Shown piece after piece: positions 41,273-49,232 of a DNA stretch of 49,232 bases. A program made the translations under genes and the position numbers. Origin of the DNA: Deltaproteobacteria bacterium (GTDB taxonomy: Bacteria > Desulfobacterota > Desulfobacteria > Desulfobacterales > Desulfobacteraceae); NCBI GenBank assembly GCA_013151635.1, contig JAADHV010000103.1:1-49232 (forward strand). Reading direction: 5' to 3'. Each line of letters starts with the position of its first letter. Position 1 is the stretch's first letter. The notes beneath the pieces are model-generated. The model had not been told where the DNA came from and did not search any database. It saw nothing but the letters and a program-made list of their open reading frames with translations.

Positions 41273-42286
41273 ATGAAAAAGTTCCAGTGTTACCGGATTA
41301 TTCCCATTTTTTTAGGTGTGTTTTTTTTTAGTTCAATCCTTTGGGCCAAACCCATTAAGTTAACCTATTCCAATTTTTTTCCTCCAACCCATATCCAGAG
41401 CAAACTCGCCCAGGCCTGGTGCGATGAAATAAAAAAGAGAACCAAAGGGAAAGTCGTTGTTGAATATTATCCCGGACAGACTTTGACCAAATCAAGCCAG
41501 GTTTATGACGGGGTTGTCTCAGGGCTTTCCGATGTTGGAATGGCATTGTTTGCCTACACCCGGGGAAGATTCCCGGTTATGGAAGCCGTTGACCTGCCCA
41601 TAGGTTATACAAGTGGTGTCCAGGCAACCAAAGTTGTGAATGAGGTATATAATGAATTCAAACCAAAGGAATTATCAGACACCCGGGTTATGTACCTTCA
41701 CGCCCATGGAGCAGGACTTCTTCATACAAAGACAAAGCCTGTCCGGACCCTGGAAGACATTAAGGGGATGAAACTTCGCGGCCATGGCACAAGCGCACTG
41801 GTAATCCGGGCCCTTGGCGGTACTCCGGTTTCCCTTCCCATGCCTGAACTTTATCAAAGCCTTCAAAAAGGGATTGTCCAGGGCGCACTTTACCCCATTG
41901 AGGTAAACAAAGGCTGGCGAATGGGTGAAGTTACCGATTATCTGACCATGAGTACGTCTATTGCCTATACCTCATCTTTTTATGTGGTGATGAACAAAGG
42001 AAAATGGAATTCAATACCGGCCGACCTTCAAAAAATTATCAGTCAAATTAATCTCGAATGGATTGTAAAGCACGGCAAGGCCTGGGATGAAAGCGACAAG
42101 GCAGGCCTCAAGTATTTTAAGAGCCTTGGGCATGAAGTAATACAACTTTCCGATGCTGAATCCAGGAGATGGCAAAATAGAGTTGCGCCTGTTATAGATC
42201 AATATATTGATAAGATGAATAAAAAAGGATTTGACGGTAAAAAAATTGTTGAATTCGTGAAAGAAAGCCTGAAAAGGAATAAATAG
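41273..42286 (+). CDS. dctP: TRAP transporter solute-binding protein, DctP family
   Basis: 337 residues with a clear signal peptide (about 1-25, ending ILWA|KPIKLTY). DctP landmarks: LAQAWCDEIKKRTKGKVVVEYYPGQTL, DVGMALFAYTRGRFPVMEAVDLP, TLEDIKGMKLRGHGTSALVIRALGGTPVSLPMPELYQSLQKGIVQGALYP, in which the arginine in KLRG binds the carboxylate. It binds an organic acid in the periplasm. No DctQ/DctM genes lie in the window, so the membrane subunits must be elsewhere. AAAGGAG before the ATG. It leads an operon with a PaaK-like ligase, which suggests that the acid taken up is then activated with CoA. Confidence 0.92.
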   Translation: MKKFQCYRIIPIFLGVFFFSSILWAKPIKLTYSNFFPPTHIQSKLAQAWCDEIKKRTKGKVVVEYYPGQTLTKSSQVYDGVVSGLSDVGMALFAYTRGRFPVMEAVDLPIGYTSGVQATKVVNEVYNEFKPKELSDTRVMYLHAHGAGLLHTKTKPVRTLEDIKGMKLRGHGTSALVIRALGGTPVSLPMPELYQSLQKGIVQGALYPIEVNKGWRMGEVTDYLTMSTSIAYTSSFYVVMNKGKWNSIPADLQKIISQINLEWIVKHGKAWDESDKAGLKYFKSLGHEVIQLSDAESRRWQNRVAPVIDQYIDKMNKKGFDGKKIVEFVKESLKRNK

Positions 42287-42305
42287 TTAATAAAGGATGA
42301 GCTTA

Positions 42306-43655
42306 ATGAATCGCCAAGAATACTGGAACCCGGTTCTGGAGACAATGCCCCGGGAAAAACTTCAACACCTGCAGTTTAAAAAGTTCAAACGGATATTAAA
42401 CTTTGCCTATGCCCGTTCAAAATTTCATAGAGCGCTATATGATATGGCAGGACTGACCCCGGAAGATATTTCCTGCTTTGATGATATAAAAAAGATTCCC
42501 AAGGTTGAAAAATCCATGATGAGGGAGATTCAGAATAAAGACCCCTTCCCTTATGGGGATGCCCTTTGTGTTCCTATAAAAGAGGTTTCAGTCTTCAGGC
42601 AGACCAGCGGGACCACGGGGCAGCCTGTTTATCAGCCCGATACCTGGCAGGATTGGGAATGGTGGTCCGAATGCTGGTCTTTTACCCTGTGGGCCCAGGG
42701 ATATCGTCCTGAAGACCGTGTCTTTCTTCCTTTTGGATATAATATTTTTGTTGCTTTCTGGGCCGGGCATTATGCTGCTGAAAAGCTTGGCTGCGAAGTC
42801 GTCCCCGGTGGAGTTCTTGATACCAAGGCCCGTATTTTAAAAATAAAAGAACTTAAACCAACCGCCATGATGGCAACCCCTACATATGTTTTGGGAATGG
42901 CGGATACGGCAAAAAACAAGATGGGAATTGACCCAAGAGAACTTTCCATAAACAAGATTACCTGCGCAGGAGAACCGGGAGCCAGTATTCCCAGTACAAA
43001 AAAAAGAATGCAGGACGTCTGGGATGCCAGGGTTTATGATCACTCAGGCGCGACGGAAATAGGTGCATGGTCATACGAGTGCAGGCATCAGCCCTGTGGT
43101 ATGCATGTTAATGAAGCCATGTTTCTTGTAGAAATAGAAGATCTTAATACTGGAAAGATCATAGAAGAACCAGGGCAAAAAGGAAAGATGATCATCACAG
43201 CTTTAGACAGGATGGCACAGCCATGTATCAGGTTTGATTCCAAAGATGTGATTGAATGGGATCCCGAACCATGTCCATGCGGCAGGACATTCCGGCTGAT
43301 CAGGGGCGGTGTAATCGGCCGGGCAGACGACATTACAAAGGTGAAAGGGGTGCTTTTATCTCCCGGGGCCATTGAAGAAGTGGTCAGATCCCTTGACGGG
43401 CTGGGTGACGAGTTTGAAGTTATCGTGGACAAACAAGGGGATGTTGACAGGGTAAAGCTTAAGGTCGAGCTTATGCACGGGAAGACAAGATCGAGCATGG
43501 AAAATATTTTGAAAGACCAGCTTCGATTGAAAACAAACCTGGGCTATCAAATTGAATTCTATGACTATGGAACCCTGCCAAGGTATGATGTAAAGGCAAA
43601 AAGATTTAAAGATCTGCGAAAAAAAAATATCAGTGAAAGGGAATGCAGGTTATGA
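42306..43655 (+). CDS. phenylacetate-CoA ligase (PaaK)-family acyl-CoA ligase
   Basis: 449 residues, an AMP-forming ligase of the PaaK group. VFRQTSGTTGQPVYQPDT is the AMP-binding P-loop; ITCAGEPGASIPSTKKRMQDVWDARVYDHSGATEIGAW, ITALDRMAQPCIRFDSKDVIEW, and the zinc/cysteine region CPCGRTFRLIRGGVIGRADDITKVKGVLLSPGAIEEVV follow. It makes an aryl- or acyl-CoA from acid, ATP and CoA. ATG 42306 follows AAAGGA at good distance; ATG 42297 is the alternative. It lies 10-19 bases after dctP. The substrate could be phenylacetate or another aromatic acid. Confidence 0.9.
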   Translation: MNRQEYWNPVLETMPREKLQHLQFKKFKRILNFAYARSKFHRALYDMAGLTPEDISCFDDIKKIPKVEKSMMREIQNKDPFPYGDALCVPIKEVSVFRQTSGTTGQPVYQPDTWQDWEWWSECWSFTLWAQGYRPEDRVFLPFGYNIFVAFWAGHYAAEKLGCEVVPGGVLDTKARILKIKELKPTAMMATPTYVLGMADTAKNKMGIDPRELSINKITCAGEPGASIPSTKKRMQDVWDARVYDHSGATEIGAWSYECRHQPCGMHVNEAMFLVEIEDLNTGKIIEEPGQKGKMIITALDRMAQPCIRFDSKDVIEWDPEPCPCGRTFRLIRGGVIGRADDITKVKGVLLSPGAIEEVVRSLDGLGDEFEVIVDKQGDVDRVKLKVELMHGKTRSSMENILKDQLRLKTNLGYQIEFYDYGTLPRYDVKAKRFKDLRKKNISERECRL

Positions 43656-43843
43656 AAAATGCCCCGGACTTGATCGAGATTAATAATAAAATTTTTAAAA
43701 TAAAACAATTGCTGAAAGAGCTTGAAACAGATGCAAAAAAATTTCCAGCATTATCGAGGAATTCCAAAAGAGCCCTGGCAAGCATAAAAATGCTGGAATT
43801 AAATATTTCAGATATCCTGGAATTTGACCTGGGAGAGCCTTAA
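43652..43843 (+). CDS. small helical protein coupled to the PaaK-like ligase
   Basis: A 63-residue, lysine- and leucine-rich, probably all-helical protein. Its ATG overlaps the ligase stop as ATGA (43652-43655) and a terminator follows directly, so it belongs to the dctP operon. I do not recognise it. No cysteines or signal peptide. An in-frame ATG at 43643 is an alternative start. It may be a small accessory subunit of the ligase. Confidence 0.6.
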   Translation: MKNAPDLIEINNKIFKIKQLLKELETDAKKFPALSRNSKRALASIKMLELNISDILEFDLGEP

Positions 43844-43850
43844 AACCATA

Positions 43851-43880
43851 AGGGCAGCCTAAAGTCCGGCTGCCCTGTTT
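43851..43880 (+). terminator. terminator of the dctP operon
   Basis: AGGGCAGCC (43851-43859) pairs perfectly with GGCTGCCCT (43868-43876), followed by GTTTATT. It also separates the convergent rubredoxin gene. Confidence 0.75.
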
Positions 43881-43888
43881 ATTAAGGT

Positions 43889-44047
43889 TTATTCTTTTTC
43901 AAAATCGTCCTTTTCAGCGCCGCATATCGGGCAGCACCAATCATCGGGAAGATCTTCAAAACTTGTTCCGGGGTCAATACCATTGTCCGGGTCACCATCG
44001 TCAGGATCATACACATAACCGCAAGGTCCGCAAACATATTTATCCAT
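43889..44047 (-). CDS. rub: rubredoxin
   Basis: A 52-residue classical rubredoxin: start [19 protein letters not shown], end [17 protein letters not shown]. The iron ligands are C6, C9, C39 and C42 (CGPCG, CPICG), and Tyr11, Tyr13 and Trp37 mark the conserved core. AAAGGAG precedes the ATG at 44047. It lies 60 bases downstream of cydB on the same strand and probably shares its transcript. It is the likely electron donor for FprA, desulfoferrodoxin and the rubrerythrin-like proteins. A longer frame at 43882-44130 overlaps it in another reading frame and is spurious. Confidence 0.95.
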   Translation of the reverse strand: MDKYVCGPCGYVYDPDDGDPDNGIDPGTSFEDLPDDWCCPICGAEKDDFEKE

Positions 44048-44107
44048 GCTAAAATCTCCTTTTTATTAATTAAACAATTAAATATTATTTTCCTATGCAT
44101 ATTTTTA

Positions 44108-45136
44108 TCAATATGCTTCATCCATATCAAGGTCTTCCTGGGTAACGGGGTCTTTAAAGAAATTATAGGCCCATGCCTGGTATATAATAACTATTGGAAT
44201 AACCACCAGCACAACACCAAGCATGATTTTCAGTGTTAAAGGACTTGAAGATGCGTTAAACGCTGTTAACGAAGCTTCTTTGTCCATGCTGGATGGAAAA
44301 AGCCTTGGGAAAAGTCCGGCTATGCCGAAAAATATAGCGCCGGCAATGGTCAGGGCCGATGCAAACCATGCTTTAAAAAAACTTTGTTTCGCAATAAAAA
44401 ATCTTGTTGCAAACAATGCGATCACAGTCACAAGGATAATCAGGAACAAAACCGGGGTTTTAAAATAATTTGCATAGAGATCTGTTGCAAAATAGCTTGC
44501 AATAAGAAAAATTACTGCGACAGGAACCAGGACAAGCCATATTTTCCGGGAAACGGCAATGCTTTTTTGCCGGAGTTCACCTGTGGTTTTAATGTTGAGC
44601 CAGTTTGCACCATGCTGCAAAAATAGAAGGACAAATAAAATTCCTCCCAGAAGCCCGTAGGGGTTCAGCAATTTTAAGGTGTTGCCGTGGTAAAGGCCAT
44701 CGCCGTCAAAGGGGATTCCTTGAAAAATATTTGCAAAAGCCACACCAAAAAGAAGTGCAGGTAAAAAACTGCCAAGGAATATAAAAGTGTCCCAGAGTTT
44801 TTTCCAGGCCGCATTTTCAATTTTGCCCCTGAATTCAAAGGCAACGCCCCTGAAAATGAGTGAAAATAATATCAGCATTAACGGGGTGTAAAGAGAAGAA
44901 AACATGGTGGCATATACCTTGGGGAATGCAGCAAAAGTTACGCCTCCTGCTGTCAGGAGCCATACTTCATTCCCATCCCATAACGGCCCTATGGAATTAA
45001 TCATGACTCTTTTGTCCCGGTCGGATTTTCCAAGAAAAGGGTAGAGGGTTCCGACCCCGAAATCAAACCCGTCTGTCATAAAGAACACGGCCCATAAGAG
45101 TCCCCACAAAAAAAACCAGATAGATTGAAGTAGCAT
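44108..45136 (-). CDS. cydB: cytochrome bd-type oxidase subunit II
   Basis: 342 residues with about eight to nine membrane helices. Landmarks: FLWGLLWAVFFMTDGFDFGVGTLYPFLG, INSIGPLWDGNEVWLLTAGGVTFAAFPKVYATMFS and the long region with GVAFEFRGK. It forms the oxidase with CydA and reduces oxygen to water with quinol. It lies 20 bases after cydA. Its presence in an anaerobe fits oxygen removal at low concentration. Confidence 0.95.
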   Translation of the reverse strand: MLLQSIWFFLWGLLWAVFFMTDGFDFGVGTLYPFLGKSDRDKRVMINSIGPLWDGNEVWLLTAGGVTFAAFPKVYATMFSSLYTPLMLILFSLIFRGVAFEFRGKIENAAWKKLWDTFIFLGSFLPALLFGVAFANIFQGIPFDGDGLYHGNTLKLLNPYGLLGGILFVLLFLQHGANWLNIKTTGELRQKSIAVSRKIWLVLVPVAVIFLIASYFATDLYANYFKTPVLFLIILVTVIALFATRFFIAKQSFFKAWFASALTIAGAIFFGIAGLFPRLFPSSMDKEASLTAFNASSSPLTLKIMLGVVLVVIPIVIIYQAWAYNFFKDPVTQEDLDMDEAY

Positions 45137-45156
45137 ATTTTAACTCCTGTAATATT

Positions 45157-46467
45157 TTATTCTGTTGTGGCCGCAGGGCCTTGTTTGGCATATTTGGTGA
45201 TCAGATAAAAGCCTATGGCACCTAATAAACCATAAACCGTTATAAAACCTGTCAGGGAAAATAGAACCTGGATCCCGGCAATTGGGGATGCAGCATGGGC
45301 TGTTTTAAGAATCCCGTACACAATCCATGGCTGCCTGCCCACTTCTGTTACCATCCACCCCATTTCAATGGCAATATAGGGAAGGGGGATAGAGAAAAGC
45401 ATAAGCTTTAAATAGGTTGGGCTTTCCATGAGCTTGTCTCGTCTAAACCAGCCGTAAAGGGTAAGCATGATCAAGAGTGTGCCTATGCCCACCATTGTCC
45501 GGAAGCCTATAAAAACAGGCAGAACGGGCGGGCGTTCATCTTTTGGAATATCTTTCAGCCCGGTAACTTTAGCATTAAAATCATGGAATCCTAAGAAACT
45601 TAACATACCCGGTATCGAGCCGATTTCAATCCTGTTTTTTTCCTGTTTTTCATCAGGAATGGCAAACAGGACAAGGGGTGCCCTGGCCTGGGTTTCCCAG
45701 TGTGATTCCATGGCCGCGAGTTTGGCAGGCTGGTTTTTGGCGACATTAACACCGTGGAAGTCTCCCACAATTGCAACGAAAATTGAGCAGACAAGGCCAA
45801 CAGTCAGCCCAATTCTAAAGGATTTGGTGAAGAGTTCAACATGCTGTTTTTTAAGAAGGTGGTATGCTGAAATTCCCATGATAAAAAAAGCGGCAAGGAG
45901 CAGCCCGGAAGGAAGCATGTGAAAGATTTCAAGAATGCTGTGATAATTAAAAATAACTGCAAAAAAATCAGTGAGTTCAGCTCTTCCGTTTCTAATGGCA
46001 TATCCCACAGGGTGCTGCATGAAACCGTTTGCTGTCAGAATCCAGATCCCTGAGAGATTACCGGCTGCTGCAATGACCCACATAACCCTTGCATGGGCTT
46101 TGGCTGAAAGTTTTTTCCAGCCGAAAACCCAGATGCCGATGAAGGTGGATTCAAGAAAGAATGTTACAGATGCCTCAATAGCCAGAAGAGAGCCAAAAAC
46201 ATCACCTACATATTGAGAATACCTTGACCAGTTGGTGCCAAATTGAAATTCAAGGGTGATGCCTGTGACAACGCCCAGAGCAAAATTAATTAAAAAAAGC
46301 TTGCCCCAGAATTTCGTCATTCTTAAATATACCTTTTCCCCTGTTTTTGCATACCTGGTTTCCATGTAGGCAATAATAATCGTAATTCCAAGGGTTAAAG
46401 GCACAAAAAGAAAATGGAACATGGTTGCTGTGGCAAATTGCAGTCTTGACAGGAAAACCGGGTCCAT
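45157..46467 (-). CDS. cydA: cytochrome bd-type oxidase subunit I
   Basis: 436 residues with nine or so helices. FHFLFVPLTLGITIIIAYMETRY carries the N-terminal heme ligand histidine; NYHSILEIFHMLPSG and the GRQPW motif (MVTEVGRQPWIVYG) are typical. At 436 residues it is shorter than E. coli CydA (522), so the quinol-binding Q-loop is of the short type. GGAGG precedes the ATG. It is the first gene of the cydA-cydB-rubredoxin unit, with a palindrome 39 bases upstream. Confidence 0.95.
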   Translation of the reverse strand: MDPVFLSRLQFATATMFHFLFVPLTLGITIIIAYMETRYAKTGEKVYLRMTKFWGKLFLINFALGVVTGITLEFQFGTNWSRYSQYVGDVFGSLLAIEASVTFFLESTFIGIWVFGWKKLSAKAHARVMWVIAAAGNLSGIWILTANGFMQHPVGYAIRNGRAELTDFFAVIFNYHSILEIFHMLPSGLLLAAFFIMGISAYHLLKKQHVELFTKSFRIGLTVGLVCSIFVAIVGDFHGVNVAKNQPAKLAAMESHWETQARAPLVLFAIPDEKQEKNRIEIGSIPGMLSFLGFHDFNAKVTGLKDIPKDERPPVLPVFIGFRTMVGIGTLLIMLTLYGWFRRDKLMESPTYLKLMLFSIPLPYIAIEMGWMVTEVGRQPWIVYGILKTAHAASPIAGIQVLFSLTGFITVYGLLGAIGFYLITKYAKQGPAATTE

Positions 46468-46980
46468 AAATGCCTCCGAATCAACTAAAATTTTTATGTA
46501 TTAAGATTATCATGATAATGCTTGGTCTGGTTCCACCTTTAATTTTTATTCATCTGAATTTTTTTGTTTAAAAAAAGCAATTAATATGCCAGCAAAGAAA
46601 AACGAAACTAAGATTAATATTTAAAGCAGGTGGATATTTGTACAATAAATGATTCGCAGGCTTATTACAAGGCCGTTTTAAAAAAATAACAGGATTTGGC
46701 AACCTCATGCCTTAAAATTGATTATCATTGAGGTAACCCGATGTGCCCTGTATCAAAAATAGAGCTTCAAGACACTAACGTATCAGCATCGTGAGACATA
46801 AGTAATTGATATCATATAAAGTCAGGGCTGAATAACTTTATTAAATTCAAAATACCGGCAGGTTCCTGGAAACCCACATCCTGTTATAAATTTTAACGTC
46901 GGCATAATAATCCTCTAATCATATACTCACATGAAACGTGTTAAATCGGGTTTAATTTGAATTTAACGCAAAGGGAAAAA
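46468..46980. other. 513-bp non-coding region upstream of cydA and the phosphodiesterase gene
   Basis: AT-rich divergent promoter region. Apart from the 46506-46519 palindrome I see no repeat, RNA gene or credible ORF. A stretch near 46840-46880 has higher GC and may be decayed coding sequence. Confidence 0.4.
46506..46519. promoter_or_regulatory. 14-bp palindrome upstream of cydA
   Basis: ATTATCATGATAAT is a perfect palindrome, 39 bases before the cydA start. Its GATAAT/ATTATC halves resemble Fur-family boxes, but this is only suggestive. Confidence 0.4.
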
Positions 46981-47814
46981 ATGAATAAAACACTGCTAGT
47001 CCTTATTGATGGGTTAAGGGGGGATGCCATTGAAAAAGCCCATGCCCCGACACTGGATTACCTTATCGGGGAAGGGTCTTCCAGCTTGAAGGTTAAGACT
47101 GTCCTCCCATCTCTTACCCTGCCGTCCCATTTTTCCATTTTTACATCCCTTGACCCATATTCCCACGGGGTTTTAACCAACACATCCCTGCCGGATACGT
47201 CTTCTCTGGGGCAGAGCCTGTTTTGTCATGTAAAAGCCCACTCTGGCACGGTCTCTTCCTTTTACAGCTGGGAAAAAATAAGGAACCTTGCCATGCCCGG
47301 AACCCTGGACCACTCATTCTTTCATCGCCTGAATAAGGAAAAGGATCTCATCCTCCTGGCAGGTGCTGCATCCAGTCATATTCTTACCCGGAACCCTGAT
47401 TTTGCTTTTATCTATTTTGAATGGACAGATATGATAGGTCACCGGTTCGGATGGATGTCCCCTGAATATATAAAAGCAATTGAACTGACAGACCGTGCTC
47501 TGGGCTTGATGGTTGAAAGTATTCATTCTACCGGGCGGCAGGGCGGGTATCACCTGATTGTCTTAAGCGATCACGGCGGAAAAGGTAAGCATCATATGGA
47601 AAATACCCCGCAGATCACCCAGGTTCCGTTTATAGCCTGGGGCCATGATATCCGTACAAATTACAGGATTGTGGACGACATCCATCTGTTGGATATCGCA
47701 CCCACCATTTCCGGTATCATGGACATCCCGCCCCATTTTGCCTGGCAGGGAAAGCAAATTCCAAGAATTATTTTAAAATCACCCCGTCATAAGCCATTGG
47801 CAAGGGTCGCCTGA
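46981..47814 (+). CDS. type I phosphodiesterase / nucleotide pyrophosphatase-like protein
   Basis: A 277-residue alkaline-phosphatase superfamily enzyme. LVLIDGLRGDAI (D10 metal), nucleophile T46 in PSLTLPSHFS, FEWTDMIGHRFGW and LSDHGGKGKHH give the two-zinc active site. It is shorter than most members and lacks a signal peptide, so it seems cytoplasmic. Substrates in the family are nucleotides, phosphodiesters or phosphonates; none can be assigned. ATG 46981 follows AAAGGGA; TTG 46957 is the alternative. Monocistronic as far as seen. Confidence 0.88.
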   Translation: MNKTLLVLIDGLRGDAIEKAHAPTLDYLIGEGSSSLKVKTVLPSLTLPSHFSIFTSLDPYSHGVLTNTSLPDTSSLGQSLFCHVKAHSGTVSSFYSWEKIRNLAMPGTLDHSFFHRLNKEKDLILLAGAASSHILTRNPDFAFIYFEWTDMIGHRFGWMSPEYIKAIELTDRALGLMVESIHSTGRQGGYHLIVLSDHGGKGKHHMENTPQITQVPFIAWGHDIRTNYRIVDDIHLLDIAPTISGIMDIPPHFAWQGKQIPRIILKSPRHKPLARVA

Positions 47815-47900
47815 AACAAAGCTGTTTTGTAACCTGAAATAAAATTTGGATGGGATCATGAACAGCGCAAATGTAATTTGCATTTGATTGTGAATAACAC

Positions 47901-48123
47901 CCGTTTTTTAAAGTAAATTGCGCGGCATTAAGTGAAAATATTCTTGAAACTGAATTGTTCGGCCATGTAAAGGGTGCCTACACTGGCGCTAACACTAATA
48001 GGACAGGGAGATTGAGGCTGCACACAGGTTGGTGCAAACAATTCTATTTCCATTGATGCCAGAATTATTACGGCAACAAATAAAAATCTTGAAAAATTGA
48101 TTTATAAAGGATTGTTATGGTAA
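47901..48123 (+). pseudogene. remnant of a sigma-54-dependent (NtrC-family) activator
   Basis: Frame 47901-48053 reads [18 protein letters not shown] then [19 protein letters not shown], the start of the sigma-54 AAA+ domain including the GAYTGA loop that touches sigma-54. A shifted frame (about 48040-48123) continues with DARIITATNKNLEKLI, which in intact proteins comes some 40 residues later. So the Walker B region is deleted and the frame shifted, and no start or C-terminal domain remains. It is a clear gene fossil between the phosphodiesterase and the CheY-like gene. The 365-base gap 47815-48179 holds nothing else of note. Confidence 0.85.
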
Positions 48124-48179
48124 AAAACAGCTTCCGGCAGTACCTGCGCCGGGAATAAAACATTTACCCGGCCCTGCGG

Positions 48180-48572
48180 CTATCCAAGTAAACCTATTTT
48201 CTTCATTTTTTCAACCATGGCATCTTTGTTGAAAGGTTTTATTACATAACCATCACATTTTCCTACACAGGCCTTGACAGTCTTAATGTCAGAGTGGGAG
48301 GTTACCATTAAAATTTTTGCTTTTTCTTCAGAGTCAAGGCCTCGTTCTTTTTCTAATTCCCTGATATTGGATAAAACCTGGGTTCCACTGATGTCCGGCA
48401 TGGAAATATCAAGAGTGATTAAATTGTAAAGCTTCCATTCTTCAAGCGCAGTTTTTACAGCGCTGATGGCTGCTTTTCCATTTTTTACGCCATCGCACTG
48501 TCCAAAATCAGCAACGAGTTTCATCATTTTTTTTCTGCTGACAAGTTCATCATCAACAACAAGAATTTTCAT
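48180..48572 (-). CDS. CheY-like single-domain response regulator
   Basis: A 130-residue receiver. Acidic pair in LVVDDE, phosphoacceptor D55 (LITLDISMPDISG), switch threonine in MVTSHSD and lysine in YVIKPF are all present, so it should be functional. No output domain. No kinase gene is adjacent in the window. AAAGGA lies upstream of the ATG. A CCGGG/CCCGG hairpin at about 48148-48171, just beyond the stop, may end transcription. Confidence 0.92.
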   Translation of the reverse strand: MKILVVDDELVSRKKMMKLVADFGQCDGVKNGKAAISAVKTALEEWKLYNLITLDISMPDISGTQVLSNIRELEKERGLDSEEKAKILMVTSHSDIKTVKACVGKCDGYVIKPFNKDAMVEKMKKIGLLG

Positions 48573-48878
48573 CCTCTGATTTTCCTTTCATTTTCATTTT
48601 ATATATTTTCAAAGAAAAAAAGGGCCAGTTATACTATCTATTTAGAACAAAATAGAAATTGTATTAATTTTTATCGAATTATGATTGTTTTCAAGCCCAT
48701 TGTTTTTGAGTATAGCATTTTTTTATAGATTTTTAATGAAGTTTATTAATTTATTTTTTGGATCAGGCCAAGTCCAACGCCGGAAACTGTAAAAAAGGCT
48801 TTAAGCACCTGTAAGAATGCTGTTATAGTGGATCCATAATTTAAATATCATATCAAAATTTACGGGAGATTAAAAAAT
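48573..48878. other. 306-bp AT-rich divergent intergenic region
   Basis: Separates the CheY-like gene (-) from the SAM hydrolase gene (+). It contains A/T-rich promoter-like sequence and no credible ORF or strong repeat. Confidence 0.4.
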
Positions 48879-49232
48879 TTGGTTAAGATAGAAACCAGAC
48901 CTATCGTGCTTTTAAGTGATTTTGGACGGCAGGATATTTTTACAGGTATTCTGAAAGGGGTTATTGCTGCAATCAGCCCTTTATCAAAAGTTATTGACCT
49001 GACCCATGAAGTCAATCCCCAGGATATCGGCCAGGGGGCTTTTCTTTTGAATATATCCTTTCCGTATTTTCCAAAAGGGAGCGTATTCTGTGTAATTGTT
49101 GATCCTGGTGTCGGGTCGGCCAGGAAAGGTATCTTAATTGAAACAAAAGATTATTATTTTGTAGGCCCTGATAACGGTGTGCTGTGGATGGCGGCAAATC
49201 ATAACAAGATAAAAAGAGTCATCCATTTGACA
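48879..49232 (+). CDS. SAM hydrolase (S-adenosyl-L-methionine hydroxide adenosyltransferase, DUF62), cut by window end
   Basis: The first 118 codons are visible. IVLLSDFGRQDIFTGILKGVIAAISP, VIDLTHEVNPQDIGQGAFLLN, FCVIVDPGVGS and YFVGPDNGVLWMA are the DUF62 motifs. The enzyme splits S-adenosylmethionine with hydroxide into adenosine and methionine, and is related to fluorinase/chlorinase. The start is TTG at 48879 with GGGAGA about ten bases upstream; no ATG is available. It runs off the window and the C-terminal half is unseen. It stands divergent from the CheY-like gene. Confidence 0.9.
   Translation, partial: MVKIETRPIVLLSDFGRQDIFTGILKGVIAAISPLSKVIDLTHEVNPQDIGQGAFLLNISFPYFPKGSVFCVIVDPGVGSARKGILIETKDYYFVGPDNGVLWMAANHNKIKRVIHLT

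Noticed and set aside
43882-44130. 82-aa minus-strand ORF downstream of cydB
   Set aside because: It overlaps rubredoxin in another frame; the rubredoxin frame has both CxxC motifs and a ribosome site.
48750-48840. Minus-strand peptide with a GVGLGL motif, possible kinase ATPase remnant
   Set aside because: Only about 19 residues before a stop, with no further kinase motifs on either side; chance similarity cannot be excluded.
1-49232. CRISPR arrays, tRNA or rRNA genes
   Set aside because: No regularly spaced repeats and no tRNA or rRNA-like conserved stretches were noticed by eye; a covariance search was not possible.

Overview
The window looks like chromosomal DNA of an AT-rich, strictly anaerobic Gram-negative bacterium, most likely a sulfate reducer of the Desulfobacterales (Desulfobacter/Desulfobacula-like). 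This is inferred from gene content, not from a marker gene. Supporting signs are an orange-protein (ORP)-type ATPase cluster, desulfoferrodoxin, rubredoxin:oxygen oxidoreductase, several rubrerythrin-like proteins, a ferredoxin-thioredoxin-reductase-like protein, ADP-forming acyl-CoA synthetase, an Mla-type lipid transporter, KamA, and a PaaK-like ligase beside a TRAP binding protein. I saw no rRNA, tRNA or CRISPR array.
Layout. 1-1000: decayed transposable element with a DUF4338 (DruA-like) tail and a broken transposase. 1344-4646 (-): recD2 and an ECHDC3-like crotonase. 4842-7784 (-): ORP-like operon made of a degenerate receiver, two MinD/ferredoxin ATPases and two NifX/ORP-fold proteins. 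8330-10048 (+): HDOD-PP2C phosphatase. 10065-14065 (-): signalling operon (GAF-PP2C phosphatase, RsbW-like kinase, membrane adenylyl cyclase, LysM lipoprotein), head to head with 14129-17142 (+), an mla operon that contains a STAS protein. 17146-18150 (-): PAS protein with a histidine-kinase phosphoacceptor domain but no ATPase domain. 18318-22846 (+): SDR39U1-type epimerase, rubrerythrin-like protein, two-subunit ADP-forming acyl-CoA synthetase, exonuclease III. 22856-25340 (-): glutaredoxin, FTR-like protein, citrate synthase, and a rubredoxin-like/DUF2231 membrane protein broken by an 8-bp tandem duplication. 25535-30854: oxygen-defence island with a rubredoxin-FMN enzyme, flavodoxin, rhodanese-ferritin fusion, desulfoferrodoxin, ferritin-like protein and FprA. 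31025-35460 (+): SRPBCC-epimerase fusion, membrane protein, DHH phosphoesterase, PAS-LuxR regulator. 35639-38963 (-): two CsgG-like lipoproteins and a TPR protein. 39169-40962 (-): long KamA. 41273-43843 (+): orphan TRAP DctP, PaaK-like ligase and a small protein. 43889-46467 (-): cydA, cydB and a 52-aa rubredoxin. 46981-49232: phosphodiesterase, remnant of a sigma-54 activator, CheY-like regulator, and the start of a SAM hydrolase (DUF62) gene cut by the window end.
Themes. Three blocks (22.9-30.9 kb and 43.9-46.5 kb) fit oxygen and peroxide removal and thiol/iron redox in an anaerobe. The 8-17 kb region combines two PP2C phosphatases, one anti-sigma-type kinase and one STAS protein, suggesting a partner-switching circuit that may reach the Mla lipid transporter. 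The least explained loci are the ORP-like cluster and the dual-CsgG/TPR operon.
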